NCBI RefSeq assembly: GCF_022606465.1
Contig: NZ_JALBUF010000001.1
Coordinates: forward strand, 868,001 to 932,000
Origin: Sulfoacidibacillus ferrooxidans
GTDB lineage: Bacteria; Bacillota; Bacilli; Alicyclobacillales; SLC66
Direction: 5' to 3'
DNA length: 64,000 nt
A program made the position numbers and the translations under genes. Every line of letters begins with the position of its first letter. The stretch's first letter is position 1. This document shows positions 8,440-18,383 of the stretch, one piece after another. The notes under the pieces are model-generated. The model was not told where the DNA came from and did no database searches. It worked only from the letters and a program-made list of their open reading frames with translations.

Positions 8440-8587
8440 GTCAAAATCCGCTCCTGTCCAAGAACTGATATATGACGAGTATACTGGGACAGGGTCTGAG
8501 TTATACGAGTTTTAGATAAACAAAGAAGGAGCATTACATTCATGCTCCTAAGTAATAAGTCCTAATGCCACTTACCGACGATCCAAT

Positions 8588-9130
8588 TTATTGATCCATT
8601 TGCTTAGAAAGGAACCCAGCTGCTGTTTCCGCCAATTTTTGCTCGATTTCACCCATTTTAGTTACTTCATCGCGAGCTACTAATGCAACACTTCCGATAG
8701 GATCTCCATTAAAAATAATGGGGACAATCACATGCGACCCTACATGTTCCCATTTATCCCTTACAATTTGTACGTCTCCCGACGTGATCGACATGATCAT
8801 CTTGCGATCTTCCATCACTTTTTCTAAATCAGGACCAACAGGCTTCTCTAAGTATTCTTTCTTAGAAGGTCCGGCTGTCGCTATAATCGTATCGCGATCT
8901 GAGATAATCGCAATATGTCCTAATGTTTCATTGAGCGACTCCGCATACTCCTTAGCAAATTCACCAAGTTCTCCAATTGGTGAATACTTTTTCAAAATGA
9001 CCTCCCCGTCACGATCCACAAAAATCTCAAGTGGATCCCCTTCACGGATGCGCAATGTTCGACGAATCTCTTTAGGAATGACAACCCGCCCTAAGTCATC
9101 AATCCTTCTTACGATACCAGTAGCTTTCAA
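8588..9130 (-). CDS. spoVT: Stage V sporulation transcription regulator SpoVT
   Basis: 180 residues: N-terminal AbrB-type swapped-hairpin DNA-binding domain (KATGIVRRIDDLGRVVIPKEIRRTLRIREGD, residues 1-50) and a C-terminal GAF-like domain (residues 60-180). It is nearly identical to B. subtilis SpoVT through the DNA-binding part. SpoVT tunes sigma-G genes in the forespore. The TTG at 9130 gives the conserved N-terminus and has GAGG 9 bases upstream; a GTG at 9145 would add five residues. No clear sigma-G promoter was recognised. Confidence 0.93.
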   Translation of the reverse strand: MKATGIVRRIDDLGRVVIPKEIRRTLRIREGDPLEIFVDRDGEVILKKYSPIGELGEFAKEYAESLNETLGHIAIISDRDTIIATAGPSKKEYLEKPVGPDLEKVMEDRKMIMSITSGDVQIVRDKWEHVGSHVIVPIIFNGDPIGSVALVARDEVTKMGEIEQKLAETAAGFLSKQMDQ

Positions 9131-9233
9131 ATGGACACGCCTCACTTTCTGTTAAGACGGTTGCTTCTTACGCCTGACCTTATCTTGTCCGATTCCGCGG
9201 AAATTTACCAAATTACACGCCGTTATATAATGG

Positions 9234-9269
9234 AAAAAAGGACCCCTGAAGATTCATCCCCAGAAGTCC
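9234..9269 (-). terminator. Rho-independent terminator after prsA
   Basis: On the minus strand a 12-bp stem with G-U pairs (9258-9269 with 9240-9251) is followed by six T (9239-9234). It sits 24 bases after the prsA stop. Confidence 0.75.
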
Positions 9270-9293
9270 CATTCTCCATACAATATACCAACT

Positions 9294-10247
9294 TTACAAG
9301 GTAACTTTGATATTCGCCTTGTTTTGCATATCTGACAAAAGGGGAGGTAACACCTTTTGTTCTTGTTGCGTAGTCAATTGTTGTGCAATAGCCGATTGCA
9401 CTTGGCTAAAGGGCTCTGTTTTACGAGAAATAACCTCCATGACATGGTATCCATAACGAGATTTAAACGGACTCCCAATCTCGCCAATCGGCTGGGTCAT
9501 AGCGTGATGTGCAAACGAAGGAACCCAATTGGCGGGACTTTGATTCTGATACAATCCACCGTCATTTTTTGATCCTGTATCGATCGAATACTCTTTAGCG
9601 AGTTTGTCCCAATTGCCGCCATTACGCAACTCTTGGTAAATTTTTTGAGCAAGCGGTAATGTCTTCACAAGAATGTGACGCAAGGTCACAGTCGTAAACT
9701 GTTCAATATTTTGTTTGTAATATTGCTGCTGATCGGTAAGAGGAACTGTTTTAACAAGCGTGCCTGCATACTTGTCCAATAATAGCCCCGCCTTAATAAA
9801 TTCAGCCAAATCGGCATCAGTTAAGTTGAGTTGCTGCATCTTAGCATCAAAGGATGTAGAAGAACCACTATATTGTGACTGAATCCAATACTGTTTAGCT
9901 GCCAATACTTGTTGTGATACTTCATTTTGAGGGACCGTAATACCCGCCTGCTGCTCCTTTTGAGCAAGCAACTTAAAATACAATACATACTGCTGAATAA
10001 TTTGCGTCTTGACGGTCTTTGTAATGGTCAGTTTAGGATTCGTTAATTCCTCAATCTTGATCTGCTTGTCCATCTGGGAAGCTGTTACAGTCCCCCCATT
10101 GTATGTTGCTACAACTGTGGAGCCACTTGGATTACTCGTTGAGTTGGTCGCTGATTGCGTTCCGCACCCAGCGAGCGTAGCAACAAAAGCCACAGATGTA
10201 AGTGCAAGCATTGCTCGTTTAATACCTGATTTATTATTACTGGACAT
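9294..10247 (-). CDS. prsA: PrsA-like extracytoplasmic peptidyl-prolyl isomerase lipoprotein
   Basis: 317 residues. It has a lipoprotein signal peptide with lipobox LAGC (Cys28), an N-terminal SurA-like helical part (about 40-185) and a parvulin/PpiC domain (about 190-285: TLRHILVKTLPLAQKIYQEL, then GGLYQNQ and FKSRYGYHVMEV). It folds exported proteins at the outer face of the membrane. The start overlaps the end of mfd by 11 bases, implying coupling. The gene is not at this locus in B. subtilis but is found after mfd in other Bacilli. Whether it is the only PrsA cannot be known here. Confidence 0.88.
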   Translation of the reverse strand: MSSNNKSGIKRAMLALTSVAFVATLAGCGTQSATNSTSNPSGSTVVATYNGGTVTASQMDKQIKIEELTNPKLTITKTVKTQIIQQYVLYFKLLAQKEQQAGITVPQNEVSQQVLAAKQYWIQSQYSGSSTSFDAKMQQLNLTDADLAEFIKAGLLLDKYAGTLVKTVPLTDQQQYYKQNIEQFTTVTLRHILVKTLPLAQKIYQELRNGGNWDKLAKEYSIDTGSKNDGGLYQNQSPANWVPSFAHHAMTQPIGEIGSPFKSRYGYHVMEVISRKTEPFSQVQSAIAQQLTTQQEQKVLPPLLSDMQNKANIKVTL

Positions 10248-13200
10248 TTTGCAATTCCTCCTGTTTATCCATCAATTTGCCTAAGTGCTCTAAAATTCGC
10301 AGAACCATCTGCAATACATCCTGTTCACCTATGCCGCGACCTTCGACCATTAAGAGATATAATCCGTTATTTGACTTCATTCCCATTCGCTTAGGGAATA
10401 ACTTAATCAACTCAAGGACAGATTCCCCTGTAATCCCTTTTTTAGAGTCAGGACGTATGGAGATATGAATGTCTGTGCCCTTTTTTACTACGGATGCTAA
10501 ATCATATTGAATGGCATATGCACGAATTTTTGCTACAGAAAGTAAATTTTCCACTTGCTCTGGCATAGTACCAAAACGATCTTCTATTTCATCGCGAAGA
10601 TCTGCTACTTCGTCAAGCGTACGACAAGCAATCATTTTCTTATACAACTCTACTTTCTGCGAAGGTTCAGCAACATACGTCTCTGGCAAAAAGGCATCTA
10701 CCGTGATCTCAACGATCGGATCAGCCTTCTCCTCCACTACTTCACCGCGCAACTCGCGCACTGCCTCTGCGAGCATCTCTGTGTACATATCGAAACCCAC
10801 TGCCCCAATATGGCCGTGTTGCTCTGCTCCAAGAATATTACCTGCACCACGGATAGCCAAATCTCGCATAGCAATTTTAAATCCACTTCCTAGTTCAGTG
10901 AACTCTTTGATTGCTTGCAACCGTTTTTCTGCCACCTCAGATAGTACCTTATCTGGTTGGTAAGTGAAGTACGCATATGCAATTCGATTAGATCGTCCCA
11001 CGCGTCCGCGCAACTGATACAATTGAGATAATCCCATACGATTTGCATGAAAAACGATCAACGTGTTGACATTTGGAATATCCAAGCCAGTTTCAATAAT
11101 GGTCGTCGACACAAGAACGTCTGTTTCACCCTGTAAAAAGTCCAACATGGCGCGTTCTAGCTCATCCTCAGCCATTTGCCCATGACCAATCCCAACTCGT
11201 GCTTCTGGCACAAGTCGTGCAACTCGATCTGCGATCGACTGAATATTATTTACCTGATTGTACAATACGTACACTTGACCGCCCCGACCAATTTCTCGCT
11301 CGATCGCTTCACGAAGTAAAGCATCGTTATATTCTACCACATAGGTCTGAACAGGAAAACGATTCTCTGGTGGCGTTTCAATGACAGATAAATCTCTAAC
11401 GCCAACCATTGACATATGCAGCGTCCTTGGAATCGGTGTTGCAGTCAACGTCAAACAATCGACATTAGCTCGCAATTGCTTTAATTTTTCTTTGTGCGTT
11501 ACACCAAAACGTTGCTCCTCATCAACGATAAGAAGTCCTAGATCTTTAAATTTTATATTTTTTTGCAATAAGCGATGAGTGCCAATGACGATATCGACAA
11601 TACCTTTTTCGATCCCTTCAAGTACCTTTGTCGTTTCACCCTTTGTGCGAAACCGACTGAGAACTTCAATCGTGACAGGAAACCCCGCAAAACGTTCCCG
11701 GAATGTCTCATAATGCTGTTGTGCCAAGATGGTTGTAGGAACGAGCACAGCCACCTGTTTTCCATCAAATACAGCCTTTGACGCCGCGCGAATAGCTACT
11801 TCTGTTTTGCCGTATCCGACATCACCACAAAGCAATCGATCCATTGGCCTTGATTTTTCCATATCTTTTTTGATGTCCTCGATAGCTCGTAACTGATCAG
11901 GAGTCTCCTCGTAAGCAAACATCGACTCAAAATCTCTTTGCCACTCTGTGTCTGATTTGAATGCATAGCCTGGCGCTGATTCCCTCTTTGCGTACAACTT
12001 GATTAAATCTTGAGCAATATCTCGAACCGTTTTTTGTACCTTGCTTTTTGTGCGCGTCCAGTCTGAGCCACCTAAGTGATGAACACGCGGCTCTTTTTCT
12101 TCACTTCCTAAATATTTTTGAATGAGGTGAATTTGATCAATAGGCACGTACAATTTGTCATTTCCAGCGTAACGCAAATTGAGATAATCCCGATGTACTC
12201 CGCCAATTTCCAGTGTTTCAATCCCCATGTACTCAGCTATTCCGTGACTGGAGTGAACAACGAAGTCTCCGATATTTAGGTCTTGATAACTTTTAATGCG
12301 CGTTGCTTCAGAAGCATCTGAACGCACCTTACGAGCTCGTCTGCGGTTTACAAAAATCTCATTTTCTGTAATGATTACAAGACGTGCTGCAGGCAATTCA
12401 AAACCGCTGGATATTCCCCCGATCATAAGCGTCGGACATTCTGCCCTCGAATCAAAGTGAGTTCTTCGCTCAACATCGATTGAAAAATCCTCTAAAACGT
12501 GTAATAGCCGTTCTGCACGCTCCTCATTGCCCGCTAAAAAGACTACATGTTGATGTGTTTTTTGGAAACGCCCTAGCTCTGTTTTTAATAGGGGCAACTG
12601 CCCATGAAATAAAGGCATCGAGCGCACCGTAAAGTTGACCATAGAAGCACCAGATGCACCAGGAATCTGCCTAGGGAGCAAGGTGACAAACACCTGTCGC
12701 TGTGAACTTCCATGAAACAGCGAATCAACGTAAATCTCATCAATCAATCCAGGTAACATCTCGCCATGTTCCAGCGCTGCAGTAGTCCACTCCATTTCTT
12801 CTCGCGAAATGCGCTCCATCGTCTCTCGCAAACGTGATGGTTCATCGTAAATCATGACTGCGTCCTGTGAAATATAGTCCTGAAATGCATAATGTTCGTG
12901 ATAAAACCGATTCGCATAACGTATAAGTCCTGGAAAGTGAATTCCTTCTCGCATGCGTGCGATGTCATGCCCTACATGCTTTTGTACATTTTCCGCAACA
13001 TCAGCCGCATCGAGTTTCGACACATAGGTATTCATTTCCGCTTCCATGCGATCTGCAACGGCAGTCATCTGTGACAAACTGGCAATCAATTCACGAACAG
13101 GCCAAATTGTCACTTCTTTAATTTGATCACTTGAGCGTTGCGTTTCTGCGTCAAAGTATCGAATAGAATCAATTTCATCATCAAACCACTCAAGTCGCGT

Positions 13201-13767
13201 CGCTTGGCCAAACAGCGGATACACATCGACAATGCCGCCACGAACGCTAAATTGGCCACGTGTCTCCACCATATCCGCTCTTTCATATCCAAGGGATACT
13301 AATGTGTGTAAAATATGTTGTAGTGCTACCTGTTGCCCGAGAACAACATGCAACAAATGCTCATGGAGTGCAGACTTTGGGAGTGTTGCTTGCCGCAGTG
13401 CCCGAATCGTAGTCACAACTACTTTTGCAGTCCCCATATGGAGTGCAGCCAATGTTTCCATACGTAAAGCTGCAAGTTCTGGACTATATGCGACAAAATC
13501 GCTATGAGACAATTCACGTTCAGGAAATAAGTAAATCGGCCAATCTCCTAGCCATTCTCCCACTTCCGCCACAATGGTTTCAGCCACTTGCATCGAATGT
13601 GTCACAATGACAATTTGACCTTCCGTTAGTGCAAGCGATGCGTACAATAAATGTCTAGCAGAAGAGTCAAGACCTACAACCACTTGTTGTGCACCTTTTT
13701 TAACAAGTCCTTTACGCAGCATCATCACATCGTCAATTTCAGAAAAATAGTGGACAATTTCTTGCAA
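10237..13767 (-). CDS. mfd: Transcription-repair coupling factor Mfd
   Basis: 1176 residues, the normal length. Order: UvrB-homology modules (1-340), RNA-polymerase-interacting CarD-like domain (about 490-565: VHSSHGIAEYMGIE, LNLRYAGNDKLYVP), RecG-like helicase (about 590-960, Walker A CGDVGYGKTE, DEEQRFG box) and C-terminal TRCF domain (about 1010-1110). It displaces stalled RNA polymerase and recruits UvrA. The start is TTG at 13767 with GGGGTG 7 bases upstream. A hairpin at 13815-13840 lies just before it. The 3' end overlaps prsA. Confidence 0.97.
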   Translation of the reverse strand: MQEIVHYFSEIDDVMMLRKGLVKKGAQQVVVGLDSSARHLLYASLALTEGQIVIVTHSMQVAETIVAEVGEWLGDWPIYLFPERELSHSDFVAYSPELAALRMETLAALHMGTAKVVVTTIRALRQATLPKSALHEHLLHVVLGQQVALQHILHTLVSLGYERADMVETRGQFSVRGGIVDVYPLFGQATRLEWFDDEIDSIRYFDAETQRSSDQIKEVTIWPVRELIASLSQMTAVADRMEAEMNTYVSKLDAADVAENVQKHVGHDIARMREGIHFPGLIRYANRFYHEHYAFQDYISQDAVMIYDEPSRLRETMERISREEMEWTTAALEHGEMLPGLIDEIYVDSLFHGSSQRQVFVTLLPRQIPGASGASMVNFTVRSMPLFHGQLPLLKTELGRFQKTHQHVVFLAGNEERAERLLHVLEDFSIDVERRTHFDSRAECPTLMIGGISSGFELPAARLVIITENEIFVNRRRARKVRSDASEATRIKSYQDLNIGDFVVHSSHGIAEYMGIETLEIGGVHRDYLNLRYAGNDKLYVPIDQIHLIQKYLGSEEKEPRVHHLGGSDWTRTKSKVQKTVRDIAQDLIKLYAKRESAPGYAFKSDTEWQRDFESMFAYEETPDQLRAIEDIKKDMEKSRPMDRLLCGDVGYGKTEVAIRAASKAVFDGKQVAVLVPTTILAQQHYETFRERFAGFPVTIEVLSRFRTKGETTKVLEGIEKGIVDIVIGTHRLLQKNIKFKDLGLLIVDEEQRFGVTHKEKLKQLRANVDCLTLTATPIPRTLHMSMVGVRDLSVIETPPENRFPVQTYVVEYNDALLREAIEREIGRGGQVYVLYNQVNNIQSIADRVARLVPEARVGIGHGQMAEDELERAMLDFLQGETDVLVSTTIIETGLDIPNVNTLIVFHANRMGLSQLYQLRGRVGRSNRIAYAYFTYQPDKVLSEVAEKRLQAIKEFTELGSGFKIAMRDLAIRGAGNILGAEQHGHIGAVGFDMYTEMLAEAVRELRGEVVEEKADPIVEITVDAFLPETYVAEPSQKVELYKKMIACRTLDEVADLRDEIEDRFGTMPEQVENLLSVAKIRAYAIQYDLASVVKKGTDIHISIRPDSKKGITGESVLELIKLFPKRMGMKSNNGLYLLMVEGRGIGEQDVLQMVLRILEHLGKLMDKQEELQNVQ

Positions 13768-13814
13768 ATGATATCACCCCGGTTACACAAACTACAAAAA
13801 TGAGACGCACAAAG

Positions 13815-13840
13815 AGGCCTTTGCATCAAGCAAAAGGCCT
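13815..13840 (-). terminator. Hairpin between fin and mfd
   Basis: Inverted repeat of AGGCCTTT arms (10-11 bp with one bulge) on the minus strand, followed by CTCTTTGTG and, further on, ATTTTTG. A weak terminator or attenuator after fin. The rest of the 13768-13942 interval shows nothing else recognisable. Confidence 0.45.
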
Positions 13841-13942
13841 GTATAAATAGCACTGTCATATTTGCCGTTATTTATGATCTTAGCAACTGTTACGTCGATT
13901 GGATTCATCAATTGTTTACCATCCGCATCGAGCGAACCACCT

Positions 13943-14176
13943 TTACTGCAATGGAGTATGGGAAAGGATTAACTCTGGATTATATCGTAGCGCAGCTTCA
14001 CAATGTTCACATACCGTCTTTACATACGTAGTTTGCAATGCTTCATCTACGGTCATCATATCCGCTTTTTCGTCATCCGTTAAAATCGAAAAACCTAATT
14101 GCTCAACCATTGCATGGTGTGCATCAATTTGACCCAACACAGAATGACAATACTTACAAAGATACACCATTTTCAA
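13943..14176 (-). CDS. fin: Anti-sigma-F factor Fin (YabK)
   Basis: About 77 residues, resembling B. subtilis Fin: a zinc-ribbon CKYC near the N-terminus and CEHC near residue 58, plus the conserved EQLGFSILTDDEK segment. Fin is made in the forespore under sigma-F and inhibits it to help the switch to sigma-G. The start is uncertain: TTG 14176 has the best spacing (6 bases) to GGGGTG; ATG 14170 and GTG 14185 are in frame. The ribosome site lies inside a 12-bp hairpin (14182-14222). Position between pth and mfd is canonical. Confidence 0.88.
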   Translation of the reverse strand: MKMVYLCKYCHSVLGQIDAHHAMVEQLGFSILTDDEKADMMTVDEALQTTYVKTVCEHCEAALRYNPELILSHTPLQ

Positions 14177-14181
14177 TACGG

Positions 14182-14222
14182 ACACCCCACAATCAATGTT
14201 TTCTCTCCGTATTATGGGGTGT
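14182..14222 (-). promoter_or_regulatory. 12-bp hairpin covering the fin ribosome-binding site
   Basis: Arms 14222-14211 and 14193-14182 pair over 12 bp with one G-U and a 17-base loop. The downstream arm contains GGGGTG, the only good ribosome site for fin. No T-run follows, so it is not a typical terminator. Transcripts reading through from pth would fold it. Confidence 0.55.
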
Positions 14223-14229
14223 TACCGCA

Positions 14230-14796
14230 TTAATTAAACGCATTCATGACAAGAGGAAATGGCGTTTTACAAAATTCTATAGCTGCTTCTGCACTGCGTA
14301 CTACTGCATCACCGACTAATGGTAACTCTGCTTTTGCAAAACGCGACAAGACATAATCAACAATTGGAACATCTCCAGAAGGATGCCCAACACCAATTCG
14401 AATTCTCGGAAATTCTTGTGTTCCTAGGTGTGAAATAATCGACTTTATGCCATTATGCCCCCCCGAACTTCCTTTTTCGCGCAGGCGAATTTTCCCCACG
14501 GGAAGATCCATATCGTCATAGATCACAAGTAATTGTTCGTTGGGTCGATCTAATTTCAAAAAATCCATCGCGGCTCTGACTGCTTCGCCACTTACATTCA
14601 TATATGTTAATGGACGAACCAAATAGACGCGTTCTCCATGTACCATACTCTCCGAGACTAGAGATCGCCACTTTTCTTTTGGTGTAGCTACATGAAGTTC
14701 CTCTGAAATCTGTTCAATTGACCAAAAACCAACGTTATGTCTGGTTTTTTGATATTCTTTACCTGGATTCCCTAGGCCAACAATCAATTTGGCCAA
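14230..14796 (-). CDS. pth: Peptidyl-tRNA hydrolase
   Basis: 188 residues with the Pth core: KLIVGLGNPGKEYQKTRHNVGF (catalytic His in TRHNVG, near residue 20), DDMDLPVGKIRLREKGSSGGHNGIKSI and RIRIGVGHP. It recycles peptidyl-tRNA dropped from ribosomes. I chose TTG at 14796 (MAKLIVGL) with GAGG 8 bases upstream; the frame opens upstream to 14841 inside prs. The start overlaps the end of prs (14807) closely. In B. subtilis ctc lies between prs and pth; it is absent here. Confidence 0.95.
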   Translation of the reverse strand: MAKLIVGLGNPGKEYQKTRHNVGFWSIEQISEELHVATPKEKWRSLVSESMVHGERVYLVRPLTYMNVSGEAVRAAMDFLKLDRPNEQLLVIYDDMDLPVGKIRLREKGSSGGHNGIKSIISHLGTQEFPRIRIGVGHPSGDVPIVDYVLSRFAKAELPLVGDAVVRSAEAAIEFCKTPFPLVMNAFN

Positions 14797-14806
14797 CTTC
14801 CCCACC

Positions 14807-15763
14807 TCAATCAAATAATTCGCTAATAGAGCGCATCTCATTCACACGCAAAATGGCTTCAGCCATAATCTTTGCCACCGAGAGAACCACAAGTTTATCA
14901 ATTTTTTGTTCATCTTTAAGAGCAATCGTATTAGTTACAACGACCTCTTTAATAGGAGATTGCGCAAGCCTTTCAATCGCAGGAGAAGATAACACAGGAT
15001 GAGTACAGCACGCATATACTTCCTTTGCTCCACGTTCCAATAATGCTTCTGCTCCAAGTGTAATTGTACCAGCTGTATCAATCATATCATCAATTAAGAT
15101 GGCTGTGCGCCCTTCAATATCGCCAATAATATTCATCACTTCTGCCACATTTGGTTCAGGGCGGCGTTTGTCGATAATAGCGATCGTAGCACCTAGTCGC
15201 TCGGCAAATTGGCGCGCACGTGTAACGCCTCCTAAATCTGGTGAAACCACGACGACATCATGAAGATTTTTCTTGATGAAGTAAGAGGCTAAAATCGGCA
15301 TTCCAAACAAGTGATCTAGTGGAACATTAAAGAATCCTTGGATTTGACCTGCGTGAAGATCCATACATATCACGCGCGAAACACCTGCAGTCTGGATTAA
15401 ATCTGCGATGAGCTTCGCTGTAATCGGATCTCGTGGCCGCGCCTTACGATCTTGACGCGCATACCCGTAGTATGGAATTACGACATTGATACTCTGTGCA
15501 GAAGCTCTTTTTAACGCATCTACGATAATCAATAATTCCATTAAATGCTCATTTACCGGTGCAGATGTAGGCTGAATGACATATACTTGGCACCCGCGTA
15601 CACTTTCCCCTAGTTTCACCTGTACTTCTCCATCGCGAAACCGGGTAACTTGGCATAATCCAAGATCAATTCCAATCTCAGTTGCAATTTCCTGTGCTAA
15701 TTGCGGATTGGCATTACCGCTAATTACTTTTAATTTTGGATCTGGATACTCCACGTTTGTCAC
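14807..15763 (-). CDS. prs: Ribose-phosphate pyrophosphokinase
   Basis: 318 residues, class I PRPP synthetase. Visible motifs are the ATP-binding [15 protein letters not shown], the [11 protein letters not shown] segment, and the ribose-phosphate loop DDMIDTAGT. It makes PRPP for nucleotides, histidine and tryptophan. GTG at 15763 overlaps the glmU stop by 4 bases, so translation is coupled. Confidence 0.97.
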   Translation of the reverse strand: MTNVEYPDPKLKVISGNANPQLAQEIATEIGIDLGLCQVTRFRDGEVQVKLGESVRGCQVYVIQPTSAPVNEHLMELLIIVDALKRASAQSINVVIPYYGYARQDRKARPRDPITAKLIADLIQTAGVSRVICMDLHAGQIQGFFNVPLDHLFGMPILASYFIKKNLHDVVVVSPDLGGVTRARQFAERLGATIAIIDKRRPEPNVAEVMNIIGDIEGRTAILIDDMIDTAGTITLGAEALLERGAKEVYACCTHPVLSSPAIERLAQSPIKEVVVTNTIALKDEQKIDKLVVLSVAKIMAEAILRVNEMRSISELFD

Positions 15764-17163
15764 CGTCCGTCCCTCATTGCTTCTTCATCATGTAGCCGTT
15801 TTAATTTGACACGCAACCCTTTTGCATATCCAGGTTTAGTCGTCTGTCTTGCACGAGCAATAGCAAAGTCATCATCTGCCACATCATCAGTAATGGTTGA
15901 GCCTGTCGCTATATAGGCGCCTTTCCCTATATTCACAGGCGCAATGATATTGACGTTAGAACCGATAAAGCTATCATCCCCAACCATCGTCTTATGTTTT
16001 CTAAATCCATCATAATTAACCGTCACTACACCACAGCCGACGTTAACCCGTTGCCCAATCTCACTATCTCCGACATAAGCTAAATGGCTAACCTTCGAAC
16101 CGGTACCTACTATGGAATTTTTAATTTCAACAAAGTCCCCCACTTTTACATGAGACCCAATGTGACTACCCGGGCGAATATACGCAAATGGACCAACACT
16201 CACGTGATCGCCAAGCTCACTTTCTAGTACAACAGAAGAAGCAATATGTGTGGCATCTCCTATAACGGTATCTACCAAACGGACATGTGGACCGACCACG
16301 CAATCTTCTCCGATCACTGTTCTCCCTTCCAGCGTACATCCTGGTTGCAAAATGCTATCGCGTCCAATCAACACATCCGATTCTACATAGGTGTTTGCTG
16401 GATCAATAATAGTTACACCATTTTTCATGTGTCGGGTCAGTATCCTGCGTCGCATTCGCGCTTCAACACTTGCTAGTTGAATGCGATCGTTAACATTTGC
16501 GATATCATCCGGATCAGCCACAACGACAGAGCGCACGATTCCTTGATCTGCGCGAATGTGTTGTACACAATCGGTGAGTAAATACTCCCCCTGTGCATTA
16601 TCTGCAGTCAACTTTTGAAGAGCTCTTTGTAACTCCCCTGTCTGAAACGCATAAATACCACTGTTCACTTCAGAGATGGACTGTTCATCACATGTTGCAT
16701 CTTTTTCCTCAACAATGCGCAATACATTAGCCTCTGCGTCTTGAATGATACGTCCATAGCCATATGGATCATCCACCACAGCCGTTAAGACAGTCGTAGC
16801 ATGTGCTGAAACAGCTTCATCAATCAGTCTTTCAACTTCTTCATGCCGCAATAATGGGCAATCCCCATATAGAACGACCGTGATACTATCTGCATTTAGT
16901 TGTGGTGCAACTTGTTGTACTGCATGCCCCGTTCCTAATTGTTCGCTTTGCTTTACATACGTAACGGAATCCCCTAGTACTTCGCGAACTTGATCTTCTA
17001 GCCTACCAACTACAACAAAGAGACGATCAAATCCAACAACCTGCATTTGTTCAACAATATGTACAATCATGGGTTTTCCACATACATGATGAACCACTTT
17101 ATGACGTTTTGAATTCATACGTTTTCCTAAACCCGCCGCCAAGATAATACCGACTTTTTCCAT
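15760..17163 (-). CDS. glmU: Bifunctional UDP-N-acetylglucosamine pyrophosphorylase / glucosamine-1-phosphate acetyltransferase
   Basis: 467 residues. The N-terminal nucleotidyltransferase (1-230) carries the [16 protein letters not shown] motif; the C-terminal left-handed beta-helix (250-450) shows hexapeptide repeats and ends in the acetyl-CoA region. It makes UDP-GlcNAc for peptidoglycan. ATG at 17163 follows GGGAGG. It heads a glmU-prs-pth cluster. Confidence 0.97.
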   Translation of the reverse strand: MEKVGIILAAGLGKRMNSKRHKVVHHVCGKPMIVHIVEQMQVVGFDRLFVVVGRLEDQVREVLGDSVTYVKQSEQLGTGHAVQQVAPQLNADSITVVLYGDCPLLRHEEVERLIDEAVSAHATTVLTAVVDDPYGYGRIIQDAEANVLRIVEEKDATCDEQSISEVNSGIYAFQTGELQRALQKLTADNAQGEYLLTDCVQHIRADQGIVRSVVVADPDDIANVNDRIQLASVEARMRRRILTRHMKNGVTIIDPANTYVESDVLIGRDSILQPGCTLEGRTVIGEDCVVGPHVRLVDTVIGDATHIASSVVLESELGDHVSVGPFAYIRPGSHIGSHVKVGDFVEIKNSIVGTGSKVSHLAYVGDSEIGQRVNVGCGVVTVNYDGFRKHKTMVGDDSFIGSNVNIIAPVNIGKGAYIATGSTITDDVADDDFAIARARQTTKPGYAKGLRVKLKRLHDEEAMRDGR

Positions 17164-17270
17164 GACGTAAACCTCCCGTCACCCTTTTTCCTAGGGATGC
17201 GTAAAGCGTGCGTAATCACTATACATGAAACAGACAGACGCTTTCAATCATCGCGTATAAAATAGCTGCT

Positions 17271-17310
17271 CATAATAAAGCCGCCACCCCTTGTAATCAG
17301 AAGTGACGGC
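17271..17310 (-). terminator. Terminator after spoVG
   Basis: 11-bp stem with G-U pairs (17310-17300 with 17290-17280), 9-base loop, then TTTATTATG on the minus strand. It separates spoVG from glmU. Confidence 0.75.
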
Positions 17311-17335
17311 CCACAATATATACCATGATATCCAA

Positions 17336-17620
17336 TTAGTCAGCTGCCGCTGCAATAACAGGTGGCTCCTCTAATCGGTTATACTGATCTAATACAGCTT
17401 CTTGAATTCGTTGTCTCACAACCGATGAAATGGGGTGAGCTATATCGCGGAATTCACCATCTGGAGTTCTTTTACTAGGCATAGCTACAAACATGCCGGC
17501 GTTTCCATCGATGATCCGGATGTCATGAATGACAAACTCATCATCAAATGTAATCGAGGCAATGGCTTTCATTCTTCCTTCCGCCGACACTTTGCGTACC
17601 CTAACATCTGTAATCTGCAC
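17336..17620 (-). CDS. spoVG: Septation/RNA-binding regulator SpoVG
   Basis: 94 residues, highly conserved: [31 protein letters not shown] and [19 protein letters not shown]. SpoVG is a small RNA/DNA-binding regulator of sporulation and cell-wall functions. GTG at 17620 aligns with the B. subtilis start and has GGGGTG upstream; GTG at 17629 is the alternative. The upstream region holds the MITE-like repeat about 75 bases away, so its promoter must be between them or within the repeat. No sigma-H site was recognised. Confidence 0.95.
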   Translation of the reverse strand: MQITDVRVRKVSAEGRMKAIASITFDDEFVIHDIRIIDGNAGMFVAMPSKRTPDGEFRDIAHPISSVVRQRIQEAVLDQYNRLEEPPVIAAAAD

Positions 17621-17700
17621 CCTTATCACCCCGCAGAATTCTCGTGAGTTTACTGATCGAACAGCGCACGTATCGCTATTCGCTCATATTCTCACATATA

Positions 17701-17855
17701 GAGGTTGTTCAAAAAGGGGTCAGAACTCCCCGGCGCATGGCAGCGTCAGCGCCAAGAACGCTCGCTCACGTACCTAAAACGTACGCTCAGTCCACATTCT
17801 TAGCTTGCTTCCTTGCACTGCGCGGGTCTTACCTGCCCCTTTTTTGAACAGGCTC
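17701..17855 (+). mobile_element. MITE-like element, copy 1 (155 bp)
   Basis: About 19-bp imperfect terminal inverted repeats (left GAGGTTGTTCAAAAAGGGG; right end reverse-complement GAGCCTGTTCAAAAAAGGGG). It is flanked by the 5-bp direct repeat ATATA (17696-17700 and 17856-17860). The interior is about 90% identical to copy 2 and has no ORF. It lies between ridA and spoVG, upstream of spoVG. Confidence 0.8.
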
Positions 17856-17947
17856 ATATAGTATCTGACAGAGTTATTCCACATATTTTGTCTAATTCCT
17901 GCTTAATCAAGCGAAAATTTTAGAATTTAGCAAAGACATTCACATTT

Positions 17948-18334
17948 TCAGTCTTCTAAACTAGCGATCACTTCAATCTCTACTTTAGCATCTCGTGGCA
18001 ATCGCGCCACCTGAACGGTAGAACGCGCTGGGCGATGCAAACCAAATGCTTCCGCATATACTTCATTAATCGTGCCAAAATCATTTAGATCACTTACAAA
18101 AACAGTCGTTTTTACCACACGGCTCAATGATGTTCCTGCAGCCGCAAGAACAGCCCGAAGATTTTCAAAAACTTGCCGAGTTTGCGTTGCAGCATCGTTT
18201 TCCACAAGCTCTCCCTCAGCAGTTAATGGAATCTGTCCCGATGTATATACTGTATTTCCTACTTTAATGGCCTGAGCATATGGTCCTATCGCAGCTGGTG
18301 CCCTATCGGTTTGAATGACTTGTAATTCTTTCAC
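17948..18334 (-). CDS. ridA: RidA family reactive-intermediate deaminase (YabJ)
   Basis: 128 residues with the RidA signature (APAAIGPYAQAIKVGNTVYTSGQIP near the start; RSTVQVARLPRDAKVEIEVIA at the end, with the active-site arginine). It hydrolyses reactive enamine/imine intermediates from PLP enzymes. GTG start with AAGGGAAAG 7 bases upstream. It follows purR as in B. subtilis, 49 bases downstream. Confidence 0.95.
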   Translation of the reverse strand: MKELQVIQTDRAPAAIGPYAQAIKVGNTVYTSGQIPLTAEGELVENDAATQTRQVFENLRAVLAAAGTSLSRVVKTTVFVSDLNDFGTINEVYAEAFGLHRPARSTVQVARLPRDAKVEIEVIASLED

Positions 18335-18383
18335 GATTCATCTTTCCCTTCTGTCTAGTTTGCAACAAGATGCACGATCCTGC

